In this document: positions 23,680 to 33,400 of the stretch, piece by piece | Layout of the letters: each line of letters starts with the position of its first letter | How positions within the stretch are numbered: the stretch's first letter is position 1 | Assembly (NCBI GenBank): GCA_910584715.1 | Contig: CAJUAN010000010.1 | Span: 1 to 64,000 of the forward strand | Direction: 5' to 3' | Length of the DNA: 64,000 nt | Source: an uncultured Oscillospiraceae bacterium | GTDB taxonomy: Bacteria; Bacillota; Clostridia; Oscillospirales; Ruminococcaceae | Notes under the pieces: generated by a model | Databases searched by the model: none | Seen by the model: only the letters and a program-made list of their open reading frames with translations | What the model was told of the DNA's origin: nothing | Position numbers and translations under genes: made by a program

Positions 23680-25745
23680 ACAGAAAGGAAATCGAGAAAA
23701 TGGTCTCCCTCGCGGACGACGGCTATATTGCGGAAATGTTCACGGCAAGGCTGTACGAGCGTAAACGTCACGGAACGGCGTGGATAGCGGCTGCGGCGGC
23801 GATCGCGGTAGCCGTGGGAGCGGCAGCCGTAGCCGTGAATACGTCGGACAGCAATAAAATGACTGCCGATCTGCATGACCTTATCACCGAAACGGAGACG
23901 GACACGTCCGCCCTTGAAAGCACAGCGGCATCGCAGGAAACGCAAGAAACGCTGCATTCGTGGGGATACCTAACAAACAAAAAGGGCTATTTCAAAAACA
24001 AACCCGACGACGAAGCGGAATACTACTACGATCTGCTTGAACGGAATTTAGACTTTACAACGGACGGCCCCGTGTACCGCTTTACACCCGAGTATTTGGA
24101 GGAAATAACCCGCTTTACTCCCGAATATCTTGAAGACCCGTTCCGCTTTGAAAGAAAGGATTTCCTCAATATAGAGGGCGGCTTGCAGTGCTCCGAAAAC
24201 AATGTTCCGCTGTACGCGGGCATAAGGCTCTATAACAGCGATACAGATAACCTGCCTATGGTGCACATGGTCTTTTATTCGGACGGCAGCCATTTGGCAG
24301 GGTTTGACAAAAGCCGGTACACCTCCGAGATTTACGGCGATACCGCCCTTTACGGCTTCGACCTCTCCGAGGAAAAGGACGGCAGCAAGCTTTTAGCCTG
24401 CTGGAGGTCGGGGGATACCAACTATATGTTTGCATCACGCGATCTCGGCGTTGATAATTTTTTGGAAGTTATCTCGATGTATACCAATTACTTTCGTCAG
24501 GGCGATAATAACCTTATGTACGTTGAGGACGATTTTACCCTTGACAGCTTTGACCTGGACAGCGGAGCCGTACGAACGGTCAGCTCCTACAAGGGAGCTT
24601 CGGAAATGAACCGGGACAGTGTTTTTGCCGGCTACGTTCCCGACGGTTCGCCTTTTGCGGGACTCAGCCTTTACGGTACTCCGCAGGATCAGAATTACGA
24701 GGAAGCCAATATTGGCGGCGAAACGATTTATAAAAGGTACCGTCAGCTTTTTGCCGATCACGAAAGCTACGATATAGGAAACGGCAGCGAAAAAATTTAT
24801 ATTTCATTGATTTACGAGTGGGACGCCCAAAATACCATGACCGATTCAAGAAGTAATTACCCTGTCGTTCTCCTTGAGGAGATAACCCCCGAAAAGCTTG
24901 ACGAGATAAGGACAGATGAGGACAATCGGGGAAAATACTATTTTGTTATCCCCGTGAATGACTTCACAATTACAGTGCTTGCGTCCTGCGAGCGGGAACA
25001 GCTTCTTGAAGCTATAGACGCGATCCGCTCACAGGGCGGCAGCGTAACAAGGCTGTCCCTTGCGGAGGCGAATTCCGAAACGCCTTTTGCGGGGTATATC
25101 CCGCAGTCGGATTCCATAGAGGGGCTTGACCTTGCGGGGGTGATAAAGGATACTTCCAAAAGGGAAGAGCTCCGCGTGATGTACCGCGGCGAGAACAGGC
25201 TGCGCGAGACGGAATACGTTCATTTTTACTATATAAACGGGCTGCGCAGACTGACAGACAGCTCGGGACAGCCTTTGCCGGTCGTTGAATCTCCCGAAGA
25301 GCTTTCAGTCCAAAAGCTCGAAAATATAAAGAAGCTGGGCAGCGGCGACCTGACAAAGCACAGCTTCTATCTTAACATAAACGAAGCGGGGTTCTGTATC
25401 CGCGTGGAGGCTCTCTGTTCAAGCGAAAAGCTGATGAAATTTTTCGAGGATATGGGGATATTGCAGACTCCCGAAACAGCCGCTATTCTTGAGGATGAAG
25501 CGCGCCGTTTGTTTGAAGAAGAGGAGAAAGCCCGACGTGAGCTTGAAGAGGAGAAAGTCCGCCTTAAACATGAAACGGAAAAGCTTCCCGAAACGGTGAC
25601 GTACAACGGCAGGGAATTTCTGCGTACCGCTTTGTCGGAGGAGACCCTCGAATGGCTCGACTGGTACAACTCGCTTTCCGAGGAGGAGCGGCTTACGGTA
25701 AGCTATGAGCCGGAGGAGTTGAGTTATTTGCAGTACAGATTTTAA
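23676..25745 (+). CDS. Probable anti-sigma partner with large extracellular repeat domain
   Basis: A 689-residue protein beginning at TTG 23676, which overlaps the sigma stop (TTGA); GGAGGAGGAAGGG sits just upstream, so translation is coupled. The cytoplasmic N-terminus is only about 34 residues (MNRKEIEKMVSLADDGYIAE), then one Ala/Val-rich helix (about 36-56) and over 600 extracellular residues. The exterior holds about two or three copies of a related unit; aligned landmarks are FAGYVPDGSPFAGLSLYG and FAGYIPQSDSIEGLDLAG. A short in-frame duplication of RFTPEYLE occurs near 135-155. A charged coiled helix lies at about 610-645. It lacks a canonical zinc anti-sigma motif. Confidence 0.7.
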   Translation: MNRKEIEKMVSLADDGYIAEMFTARLYERKRHGTAWIAAAAAIAVAVGAAAVAVNTSDSNKMTADLHDLITETETDTSALESTAASQETQETLHSWGYLTNKKGYFKNKPDDEAEYYYDLLERNLDFTTDGPVYRFTPEYLEEITRFTPEYLEDPFRFERKDFLNIEGGLQCSENNVPLYAGIRLYNSDTDNLPMVHMVFYSDGSHLAGFDKSRYTSEIYGDTALYGFDLSEEKDGSKLLACWRSGDTNYMFASRDLGVDNFLEVISMYTNYFRQGDNNLMYVEDDFTLDSFDLDSGAVRTVSSYKGASEMNRDSVFAGYVPDGSPFAGLSLYGTPQDQNYEEANIGGETIYKRYRQLFADHESYDIGNGSEKIYISLIYEWDAQNTMTDSRSNYPVVLLEEITPEKLDEIRTDEDNRGKYYFVIPVNDFTITVLASCEREQLLEAIDAIRSQGGSVTRLSLAEANSETPFAGYIPQSDSIEGLDLAGVIKDTSKREELRVMYRGENRLRETEYVHFYYINGLRRLTDSSGQPLPVVESPEELSVQKLENIKKLGSGDLTKHSFYLNINEAGFCIRVEALCSSEKLMKFFEDMGILQTPETAAILEDEARRLFEEEEKARRELEEEKVRLKHETEKLPETVTYNGREFLRTALSEETLEWLDWYNSLSEEERLTVSYEPEELSYLQYRF

Positions 25746-25748
25746 ATA

Positions 25749-25796
25749 AAAAATACCCGATACACATCAGCCATGCCTTCGTATCGGGTATTTTTT
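25749..25796. terminator. Bidirectional terminator between convergent genes
   Basis: 15-bp perfect stem (25749-25763 with 25781-25795) containing ATACCCGATAC/GTATCGGGTAT, flanked by A and T runs. It serves the sigma/anti-sigma operon and the secreted protein gene on the minus strand. Confidence 0.9.
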
Positions 25797-25815
25797 AATT
25801 ATTTTCGGCTTAACA

Positions 25816-26580
25816 TCAAATCTCGATATCCGTATAGCCTTTGGGGATATCGAATTCCGAATCATTTACCTTGAACGAAACGCTGAAGCATACGCTCAGG
25901 TCGTCCGCCGACATTGCAACGGGGTTGCCGCTGGAATTGAACAGGAAGCTGAATTTTCCGCTCTTGCTTCCCTCGAATTCTTCATAGTAATATATCTTAT
26001 CGTTGCTCTTGAATTTAAAAAGCTTGCCCTTGGTCTTATCGGTAACGCCCAGGTCGTCAGACATATAATCGTCGTTATCGAAAGTCATGAATGTTCCTAC
26101 CATCTCGTCGATCATATCCTCATAGCCAAGGTCCTCCGTCATGGGCATGGTGATCTTCTGCTTGTCAGCCACGGAAAGCAGGGTCATTTTATCGGGATCC
26201 ATGTAGATCGCTACTCCGGTTCCGTCCTCGTAGGCAACGGTCTTGATCTTTTGACCCTTATAGGCTACCGATATGATGTTGTCCTTGTCGATAATATTGG
26301 CAAGGAACTGCGGCTCCTTACTGTTGAAAGCTTTGAGTTGGTTTTCGTAGAATTTCTTTGTTCTTGACTTGCTGAAAGAAACCGTATTTTTAGCTTCCTT
26401 TTCGCCGTATTTTTCCAGCCACTTGATGTAATTTGAATTGTACTTCGCTGACGTAAGAGCTTTGGTATCGCTCCAGACGGTATTTTTTGCCGCAGAAGCG
26501 GAAACGCCGAGGATCATTGTAACGCAGAGCACTGCGGATACAACGGAAAATAAAACCTTTTTGAATTTGCGGGATATCAT
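25816..26580 (-). CDS. Secreted protein, tandem paralogue A
   Basis: A 254-residue exported protein of no recognised family. The start at 26580 follows AAGGAGG. A Sec signal peptide (about 1-30) ends in VSASAA. The mature protein has the motif KSRTKKFYEN near residue 75, KGKLFKFKSNDKIYYYEEFE near 200 and ends with VSFKVNDSEFDIPKGY. The neighbouring upstream gene shares these features and order (KSKTKKF, CKFKSN..YIYEEVE, ISFSVDDSDFKMPSDY), so the two arose by duplication. A strong sigma-A promoter precedes it. Function unknown. Confidence 0.65.
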   Translation of the reverse strand: MISRKFKKVLFSVVSAVLCVTMILGVSASAAKNTVWSDTKALTSAKYNSNYIKWLEKYGEKEAKNTVSFSKSRTKKFYENQLKAFNSKEPQFLANIIDKDNIISVAYKGQKIKTVAYEDGTGVAIYMDPDKMTLLSVADKQKITMPMTEDLGYEDMIDEMVGTFMTFDNDDYMSDDLGVTDKTKGKLFKFKSNDKIYYYEEFEGSKSGKFSFLFNSSGNPVAMSADDLSVCFSVSFKVNDSEFDIPKGYTDIEI

Positions 26581-26627
26581 TGATTTTTCCTCCTTAAAAT
26601 AATAAAAGTACAGTTTTACATAACTAT

Positions 26628-26656
26628 ATTTTAACACTATATAATTAATTTGTCAA
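26628..26656 (-). promoter_or_regulatory. Promoter of secreted paralogue A
   Basis: Minus-strand -35 TTGACA (26651-26656), 17-bp spacer, -10 TAAAAT (26628-26633), 47 nt before the start codon. Confidence 0.75.
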
Positions 26657-26735
26657 TAAAAACATTAAAATAATATTAAAAAATGTTTTTGGGAGTGACA
26701 TATTTTACCGTATTGCTGTAAGCGCCCGCAGCAGA

Positions 26736-27491
26736 TCACGAGTAAAATCTGTCAGGATCAACGAGCTTATAATCCGAGGGCATTTTAAAATCCGAATCGT
26801 CGACGCTGAAAGAAATATTTATGCATATACATTCGGCGCCGTCTCCAACAGCAAGTATCTGTCCGTCCTCATTGAACAGGAAGCCTACCTCTTCGACTTC
26901 TTCGTATATGTAGACGCTGCGGTTGCTTTTGAACTTGCAGGTCTTTATTCTTGCCGAGTCGTCAACATTCGTTACATAGGTGTTCAGGAACTTCGGAATC
27001 GACTCAGCAATCTCAAATATTTCGTCAAAATCTTCCTCGCTTATTTGAAAGGAAGTCATTTCTTTGGTTACGGAGTTATACTCTGACGCTTTTTCGGGTT
27101 CGATATAAATTGCCCACACAGCGTCATCGTTGTTTTCCAAAGAAACCATTTTTAACTTATCTTCGGTATATGCCATCGATGCCAGTTCGTTTTCCGAAGC
27201 CATTTCAAACTTATATTGCCTGATATCTGACGTGTCCGCAAAAATAGAGGTCTCTATAAATTTTTTTGTTTTTGATTTGCCGTACGCTACCGTTTTATAC
27301 TTGTCATTTTCAAAGCACTTATTAAGCAGTTTTGCGTACTGACGATCGTATTTTATAACGGCAAAATCCTCCGCGCCGCAGAGCGCAGGCTGTTTTTCCT
27401 TTGCGGAAACGGAAATTCCGGCAGCTGCCGTAATGCAAATAAACGCCGCTGCAACGGCGGCCGCTATTTTTTTCAGCTTTTTTATACTCAT
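26736..27491 (-). CDS. Secreted protein, tandem paralogue B
   Basis: A 251-residue exported protein, paralogous to its neighbour. The start at 27491 follows GGGGAGG. The signal peptide ends near ISVSAKE (about residue 30). Shared landmarks with paralogue A are VAYGKSKTKKF, a central acidic region (ISEEDFDEIFEIAESIP), KFKSNRSVYIYEEVE and the C-terminal VDDSDFKMPSDYKLVD. It has its own promoter of nearly identical make-up, so the duplication included control sequences or they converged. Function unknown. Confidence 0.65.
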   Translation of the reverse strand: MSIKKLKKIAAAVAAAFICITAAAGISVSAKEKQPALCGAEDFAVIKYDRQYAKLLNKCFENDKYKTVAYGKSKTKKFIETSIFADTSDIRQYKFEMASENELASMAYTEDKLKMVSLENNDDAVWAIYIEPEKASEYNSVTKEMTSFQISEEDFDEIFEIAESIPKFLNTYVTNVDDSARIKTCKFKSNRSVYIYEEVEEVGFLFNEDGQILAVGDGAECICINISFSVDDSDFKMPSDYKLVDPDRFYS

Positions 27492-27524
27492 AGATGAGTC
27501 CTCCCCTAAAAATATTACAGTCAA

Positions 27525-27553
27525 ATAATAACATATAAATATAAATTTGTCAA
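27525..27553 (-). promoter_or_regulatory. Promoter of secreted paralogue B
   Basis: Minus-strand -35 TTGACA (27548-27553), 17-bp spacer, -10 TATTAT (27525-27530), 33 nt before the start codon. Confidence 0.75.
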
Positions 27554-27727
27554 TAAATTTTAATAATTCGGCAAAGCGTTTAAACGAAAAATGTAAATTT
27601 TTTGTGAATCAGCGTAAACATCTTAAACTTATTGCAGAAACGGACGATATATACAATAAGAATAATTGCCGCAAACGGCATAAACAAGCATAAGCAAACA
27701 TAAGCAGCGTACTTAGGGGGCGTCATA

Positions 27728-28645
27728 ATGGATTTCATGTATTCCTGTTCGGTGAACAATTATATAAAAACCATGGATATGCAGGTGAAATGGCAGAATA
27801 AAAAAAAGGACGGAAACTTTTCCGCCGACGGCATAAAGTCCGCTTCCGAGTTGGCTGAGAAGCAGAAAAACAAAATGCGGGAAAAAACCCAAAAAGCCGG
27901 CGGCAGCGAAAGCTCTGACAGCACGGAAAAAGACGACTATAAGGACAAAATACTGAAAAGCATTAACGAAAAACTCAACCGGGGCGACAGGCTCACTTCC
28001 TCGGAGAAGCGGTACCTTCAGCAGAAAGACCCGCAGGCGTACCAAAAGGTCCTTGACGTGGAAAGAGAGCAGGTCTTTTATGAGAGTCAGCTCAGACGGT
28101 GCAGGACAAAGGACGAGTTCCACAAGCTGAGAATGCTGCGGACTGTTTCGTCTTTAAGCGCAATAAAATCGGCGCAGAACAATTCAAGTCTTTCTTCGGA
28201 CGATAAGCTTGCTGTAGCCGCAGGCGAGCAGCAGAAAAACGCCGCTATGGAAAGGTCGGAAAAGGAATTCATAAAGCGCGGGGAGCTGTCAAGCCTGCCC
28301 ACTCAGGCGGAATGCATCGCCGCCGCAAAAAAGCTTGCCGAGGCAAGGCGTGCGGAAAAGAAGCCAAAGGATAAGACAGTCAAGAAAAAGGTGGTTCAGA
28401 AGAAGTCCGAGTCCGTCAAAAAGAAAGACGGAAAAACGGATAAAAAGGATACCAAAAAGGTAAAGACCGTTACCGTCAAGAAAAAGAATTACACGCTCAA
28501 ACGCAAGATAACCCGCGCCGAAGCGGAGCAGTCCTACGTTGTGAGAAAGGTGAAGAAAGCCATGAAGCGGGGAGGCATAGGCATATACGGAACGGCGTTG
28601 TCCTCCGCGGGCAATATTGTTAAAAGGCTGAACGTAAAGGCGTAA
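27728..28645 (+). CDS. Lysine-rich basic protein of unknown function
   Basis: A 305-residue protein with an unusual composition: no signal peptide, a conserved-looking beginning MDFMYSCSVNNYIKTMDMQV, then strongly charged helices and a Lys/Val/Thr-rich stretch (about 215-260) with KKKVVQKKSESVKKKDGK-type repeats, ending GIGIYGTALSSAGNIVKRLN. The central part (DRLTSSEKRYLQQKDPQAYQ) looks like a small helical domain. The basic tail suggests nucleic-acid or cell-wall polyanion binding, but this is inference. It has its own terminator and is not clearly linked to its neighbours. Confidence 0.6.
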   Translation: MDFMYSCSVNNYIKTMDMQVKWQNKKKDGNFSADGIKSASELAEKQKNKMREKTQKAGGSESSDSTEKDDYKDKILKSINEKLNRGDRLTSSEKRYLQQKDPQAYQKVLDVEREQVFYESQLRRCRTKDEFHKLRMLRTVSSLSAIKSAQNNSSLSSDDKLAVAAGEQQKNAAMERSEKEFIKRGELSSLPTQAECIAAAKKLAEARRAEKKPKDKTVKKKVVQKKSESVKKKDGKTDKKDTKKVKTVTVKKKNYTLKRKITRAEAEQSYVVRKVKKAMKRGGIGIYGTALSSAGNIVKRLNVKA

Positions 28646-28665
28646 CGCAAAAGCATTGAATTAAG

Positions 28666-28707
28666 TCCCGACTGGTACAAGAGACCCGTCGGGACGTTTT
28701 GTTTTTA
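28666..28707 (+). terminator. Terminator of the lysine-rich protein gene
   Basis: Stem GTCCCGAC (28666-28673) / GTCGGGAC (28689-28696) followed by GTTTTGTTTTT. Confidence 0.8.
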
Positions 28708-28710
28708 TTA

Positions 28711-30081
28711 TCAGCAGTAGTAGATCAGGTGCGCCCTGACCGCCGAAAGCATTTCCTTGTAAAGTTCCGTTGCGTCGTTAAGATCCACCGACATGAGCGG
28801 GTCGTTCAGGAACGCGTTGAACGCGATGTCCAGGTCTTTTTCCGTTACCGATCTGACGATAGTTTTCTGGTTCATAACATGGCGTATGGTAAGACCGTAC
28901 AACTCGTCGGTAAGTCTTCCCGCTGCGACTGGTCTGACGGAATTTCTGCTTATTAGCGCGTTGGTATGAACTATCGAGCCTATGGGAAGATTCTCCACCT
29001 GTCCGCTGTTGCGCATACAAACGTTGGTGATAAGATTTCCCTGACCTATCAGGGCGCGTATCTGCATAGCGCATTCCGTAGAGCTTCCGCCCACTCTTAG
29101 GAGCTCGCCGCCGTTCATAAGATTTTTGACCCGTCCTATCTTGTCCAGCTTCAGCTTTTTAAGATAATTTACCGTGGTCTGGCTGAACTTCCAGCTTGAA
29201 ATGGTCTTGGGGGAGCTTGTGTACCATGCGGGACAAAAGTCTGCTGCAAGCCTGTCGGGAACGGCGGGTATGCAGCCGTACCTAAGAAACAGGTCGAATT
29301 TTATTTTATTCGCCGAGGCGAAAGGATTAACCTTGTATTCGTTGGGCTTTATCTCGTAACCGCTGCCGTAGTATTTTTCGGCGTACTCCCTGAACAGGGG
29401 CATTATATTTTTTCCGTCGTAGGTGACTTCGTTGAACCAGCTGAAGCCGCCTATTCCGATAAGATTGTACTTTATGTCCCGCCTGCGTATGGGCTGGATT
29501 TCAAATTCCTTTTCGCATATATTGGCGAGAAGCTCCAGCGCGGGGAAAAGCTCGTTCGTCGAGCCGAACAGCTTTATTTCGGGGAACACCTCGTACATCA
29601 TCAGCATACACGCTGACATGGGGTTGGACATATTTATCACCCATGCTTCGGGACATATTTTTTTGATCAGCTCCGTGTATTTTATATAGACGGGAAGCGT
29701 TTTCAGCGCCCGTATCAGTCCCGACGGTCCGGTCTGCTCTCCCACCGCCTGATAAATGCCGTAGGTTTCAGGCAGATGCATTTCAGTGACCATTTCCTCT
29801 ATTGAACCCTGGGTAAAGGACATTATGACGATGTCCGCATTGGCAAGCGCGTCCTCGGGAGTCTCGGAGGCAAGGTAAATTATATCGCTCTTGCAGTCCG
29901 GATGTTCGCGGAGCTTGTTTCCTATGGTCTCGTTTGCAAGGGCAAGCTGCTTGTCCACATCGTAAAGCCTGACCTCGGCGCATATTTCCTCGGCGGCAAG
30001 CTCGGAAAATATCTTCCAGCCGTAGTTTACGGAGCCTCCTCCTATATATGCAATAACGATCCTTTTATCCTTAGTTACCAT
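28711..30081 (-). CDS. GH4-family NAD-dependent glycosidase homologue without canonical metal ligands
   Basis: A 456-residue protein starting at 30081 (AAAGGA 9 nt upstream). The N-terminal Rossmann motif IAYIGGGSVNYGWKIFSEL, RLYDVDKQLA, ADIVIMSFTQG, INMSNPMSA and EVFPEIKLFG are typical of GH4 alpha-galactosidase/6-phospho-glucosidase enzymes, which use NAD and a Mn ion. The two expected metal-binding motifs are altered: GLCH is GSTN (29554-29565) and GINH is GIGG (29446-29457). It may be a divergent clade with another mechanism, or a non-catalytic binder. It stands alone, with a promoter at 30197-30225 and no PTS or ABC partner beside it. Confidence 0.75.
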   Translation of the reverse strand: MVTKDKRIVIAYIGGGSVNYGWKIFSELAAEEICAEVRLYDVDKQLALANETIGNKLREHPDCKSDIIYLASETPEDALANADIVIMSFTQGSIEEMVTEMHLPETYGIYQAVGEQTGPSGLIRALKTLPVYIKYTELIKKICPEAWVINMSNPMSACMLMMYEVFPEIKLFGSTNELFPALELLANICEKEFEIQPIRRRDIKYNLIGIGGFSWFNEVTYDGKNIMPLFREYAEKYYGSGYEIKPNEYKVNPFASANKIKFDLFLRYGCIPAVPDRLAADFCPAWYTSSPKTISSWKFSQTTVNYLKKLKLDKIGRVKNLMNGGELLRVGGSSTECAMQIRALIGQGNLITNVCMRNSGQVENLPIGSIVHTNALISRNSVRPVAAGRLTDELYGLTIRHVMNQKTIVRSVTEKDLDIAFNAFLNDPLMSVDLNDATELYKEMLSAVRAHLIYYC

Positions 30082-30196
30082 AAGACCTGTTCCTTTCGTG
30101 ATGATCCTGCGCCTGCTGTGATTGCTGCGATTGCTGTGTTTGTCATGCCTGTACATTTAACAAAAAATAAATACATAAATACATACCGCTACATAT

Positions 30197-30225
30197 ATTA
30201 TTGTACAAAAACACGCTTTTGTCAA
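30197..30225 (-). promoter_or_regulatory. Probable promoter of the GH4 homologue
   Basis: Minus-strand -35 TTGACA (30220-30225), 17-bp spacer, -10 AATAAT (30197-30202). The leader would be about 110 nt. Confidence 0.5.
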
Positions 30226-30347
30226 GCTTTTTTCCAAAAAATATAAATTTTGGCAGCGGAAACGGAACGCTTTTCCGCTTTATTTGTCATTATAAATAAT
30301 AAGTGTCAATTAATATATGATAAAATGTAAAAAGTGTGCAAATGTCC

Positions 30348-30376
30348 TTGACAATTATTCGAGAAATTGTTATCAT
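30348..30376 (+). promoter_or_regulatory. Promoter of the helical-repeat protein
   Basis: -35 TTGACA (30348-30353), 17-bp spacer, -10 TATCAT (30371-30376), 36 nt before the GTG start. Confidence 0.7.
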
Positions 30377-30412
30377 ATATAATATATATTGAATAAAGTG
30401 AGGGCTGTAACT

Positions 30413-33400
30413 GTGGATATTTTTAAACAATATGACATATTCAAGGAAAAATGCTCGGAGTTTCCCGATAAGCTGACCGACAGATGTTTTTCGTCATGCA
30501 GTCTTATCTGCCACCCTGCGGCTAAGGACGTCCTGATCTCCGTGTGCAGCGAGGAGGAAGCCCACAGCAACGCGGACTACATCTGCCGCATGAGGGATAT
30601 GCTCCTTATGTCCGAGGACGGGGAGGAGTGGTCTGCATTTAATCTGACGGAAGCGCGCAGGATCGCCGAACAGGACGGTTATATCTATATCACCGACCTG
30701 CTTGCCGAGGACGCTTTCATTGCCGAGGACTGGATGATAAACGGCAAGAACGACACCGTTATCGTAAGCGAAGCCTATATGCGCGAAAAAGGAAAAAGAT
30801 ACGCCCCTGTTACGCCCCTGACAAATAAAGTTCTCTGTTTCAAAAAATATTCCTGCGGATTTTTCTGGAAGCCCTCCGCTCCGGGAAGTATAATCCGCAT
30901 TGACAAGGATTACATAGACGGCTGCTTCAAGGAGTTCTTTGACAAGTGCTCCGCAAAGCTGCCCGACCTTTCCGATTCCGAAACTATCAATTTCAAGCTT
31001 TTCGGCGGAGAGATAACCATTGACGTGAACACCACAAGGATAAGGACTATCGAGCTGTTCTTTGCAAGAATGAACCGCATTGCGGAGATACTTTCCGGCA
31101 ATTCGGAGATACTCGGAATATGCGGATATGAATTTTCAGCGGTGGATTTTCTGCTTGAGCTTACCGCCGCCGCTCTGGCGAAAAACGGTATAGACATTTC
31201 AAAGAAAAAATTTGCGGCTGAATATTATTCGCCGATCCTGAACGGTCAGGGTACGGAGGAAATGCTTGCCGCTTTAGGCACGCGCTGCGGAAACGCCGAC
31301 GTGGACTGCATAAAGCTTGCTTTCCTTGACGCCGTGAACGCGGAGTACTCCGAAAAGATAGAATATTCCGCCGGGGACTCCGGATTCTACAGCGAAAATA
31401 TACGCAGGCTGGAGCTTGGGGACTATACCGCCGAGGAAGAAAAATTCATTGTGTCGGAGCTTCTTTCACGCAAGCCCGCCGACTACAGGGTATTTTATTT
31501 TGCAAACAAGGAGTATCCCGAGGAAGCTGAAAACCTTGCCGCCATTGCGGAGTTCTGGGAAGTTGAGCCGCTGTCCGAGGAGGAAATGGAAAACGCCGTC
31601 CTCGGCGCGTACCTGCTTGACGAGAACTTTGACGAGCAGGGGCGCTTCTGCGCGGGCTATGAGGAATCCCGCATACTTAAAGAGCAGGTGGGAAAGGTCA
31701 TCGACAAGTACGGGCTTTCCAACCGCGAGTGCATAGACGAGCTTGAACAGCGCATGGAGATACTCGACAAGGAGCGCAGGACATTTAACGGAACCCTGTT
31801 CGACACCCCCGAGGAAATGCAGCTTGCGGTCAAGAACGAAGCTTACGTTCAGGAGCTTTGCGAGAACCTCTCCGCTCTGAACGAGTCCGAGCTGAACGCT
31901 CTGAACGAGCATATCGACAACACCACTCTCGACGATTCCACAAAATCCAAATACAAGCTTAAAATAAAGCTGGCTATGAATAACGTCCAGTCGGCAGTCC
32001 TTGAGCAGAAATGTCTTAAACTGCCGATAATGAACCTTGACGAGATAGCGGGTCTGAGAAAGACGCTTGCGGACGAGAATTACCCCGAAGCAGTTCTCAA
32101 GCCCTTTGCGGCTAAGATAAGGGACGCTTTCTCCGCAGCGCAGACCGCCGAGATCGAGGGTATGCTGAAAAGCTCCGAGGACATGAGCGACGAACAGCTT
32201 GACGGAGTTTCCGCAAAGCTGGATTCCGGCAGGTACGACAGCACGATCTCTGCCTTTTACAAAAGCAGGGTGGAGGAGATCAAGGAGAAAAATATCAGGG
32301 CGAAGCTGCATAGTATTGCGGAGGGCTTTGAGTCCTTCAGCAAGGAAAAGCTGACCGGTCTCATAGATACCCTGAAAAACAGCGATTTCCCCAAGAGGCT
32401 TACGTATCCTCTTATCAAAAGGGTCACGGAGGCTCTCAGCAATTACGAGATAAACGAGGCGGCGAGGACGTTCGAGGGCGTAGGCTTTGCGGACGCGGAG
32501 CAGCTTGAAAAGATGAAGTCCGCAATTTCGGAAAAGCTTTTCAGCGACGAAATACTGGCTCCGTATATTGTTCTGGTGGAAAAGCGCGAAAAGGAGCTTC
32601 TTGACGAGGAGCTTGTGGAAATGTGCGCCGACATTGAGAATATGTCCCAGGACGACCTGACCATACTCCGCGCAAAGATAACCGACGGCGACAAAGCGTT
32701 TGACGAGCAGCTTGTTTCAAAGTATCTTGACAAGATCACCCAGAGGGACTGCGAGCTGAAAAATTCCGAGCTTGCGGAGCTCTGCAAATACATTTTCTCC
32801 ATGGAGCAGTCAGAGCTTGACGAGCTTAAGGAAAAGCTTGCGGACGAAAAGTACGACAAGGAATTTACGGACGTTTACTATAGAAAAATTGCCGAAAGGG
32901 AGCAGGAGCTTCTTGTGCTTGAGCTTGACAGACTCTGCGCGGGCATTGACGACGCCGATATCGACGTTCTTGAAAAGCTTAAAACACGTATTATCGACGA
33001 GGAGCGTTACGCCGACGTCTGTGACGACTACATCTCCGACATCAACAGCCGTATTGAGGATATAAAGCTGGCTGAATACAAAAACACCATAGCCGGCGTT
33101 GCTTCCATGAATGCGGAAGAGGTTGAGGAATTCAGAAAGACCGCCGAGGAAAAACGCTATGATATCGGCGAAGCTCTTTACGAGGAAAGCCTTGCCGCTG
33201 CCGACGAAAGAGATAACGTTCTGGAAAATCAGGCTATCGAGGATATCTGCGGAGATATCGAATCCTATGGCTTCGAGCAGGCTGAAAGCGTAAGGGCGCG
33301 GCTTGCAGAGGAGGGCTTTGACCCCGTGAAGATCGCTCCCTACGCAGCCCGTATCGACGAAAGGATAACCGCTCTCCATACGGCCGAGCTGGAATCCTAT

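Larger units (their letters stand above)
30082..30412. other. Divergent intergenic region, GH4 homologue / helical-repeat protein
   Basis: 331 nt with two outward promoters (30197-30225 minus, 30348-30376 plus). A short triplicated TGATTGCTG-like stretch (about 30117-30138) falls in the leader of the GH4 homologue. No RNA gene recognised. Confidence 0.5.

Noticed and set aside
30110..30140. Short TGATTGCTG repeats as a CRISPR or iteron array
   Set aside because: Units are about 10 nt, only about three copies, without spacers; most likely local slippage.
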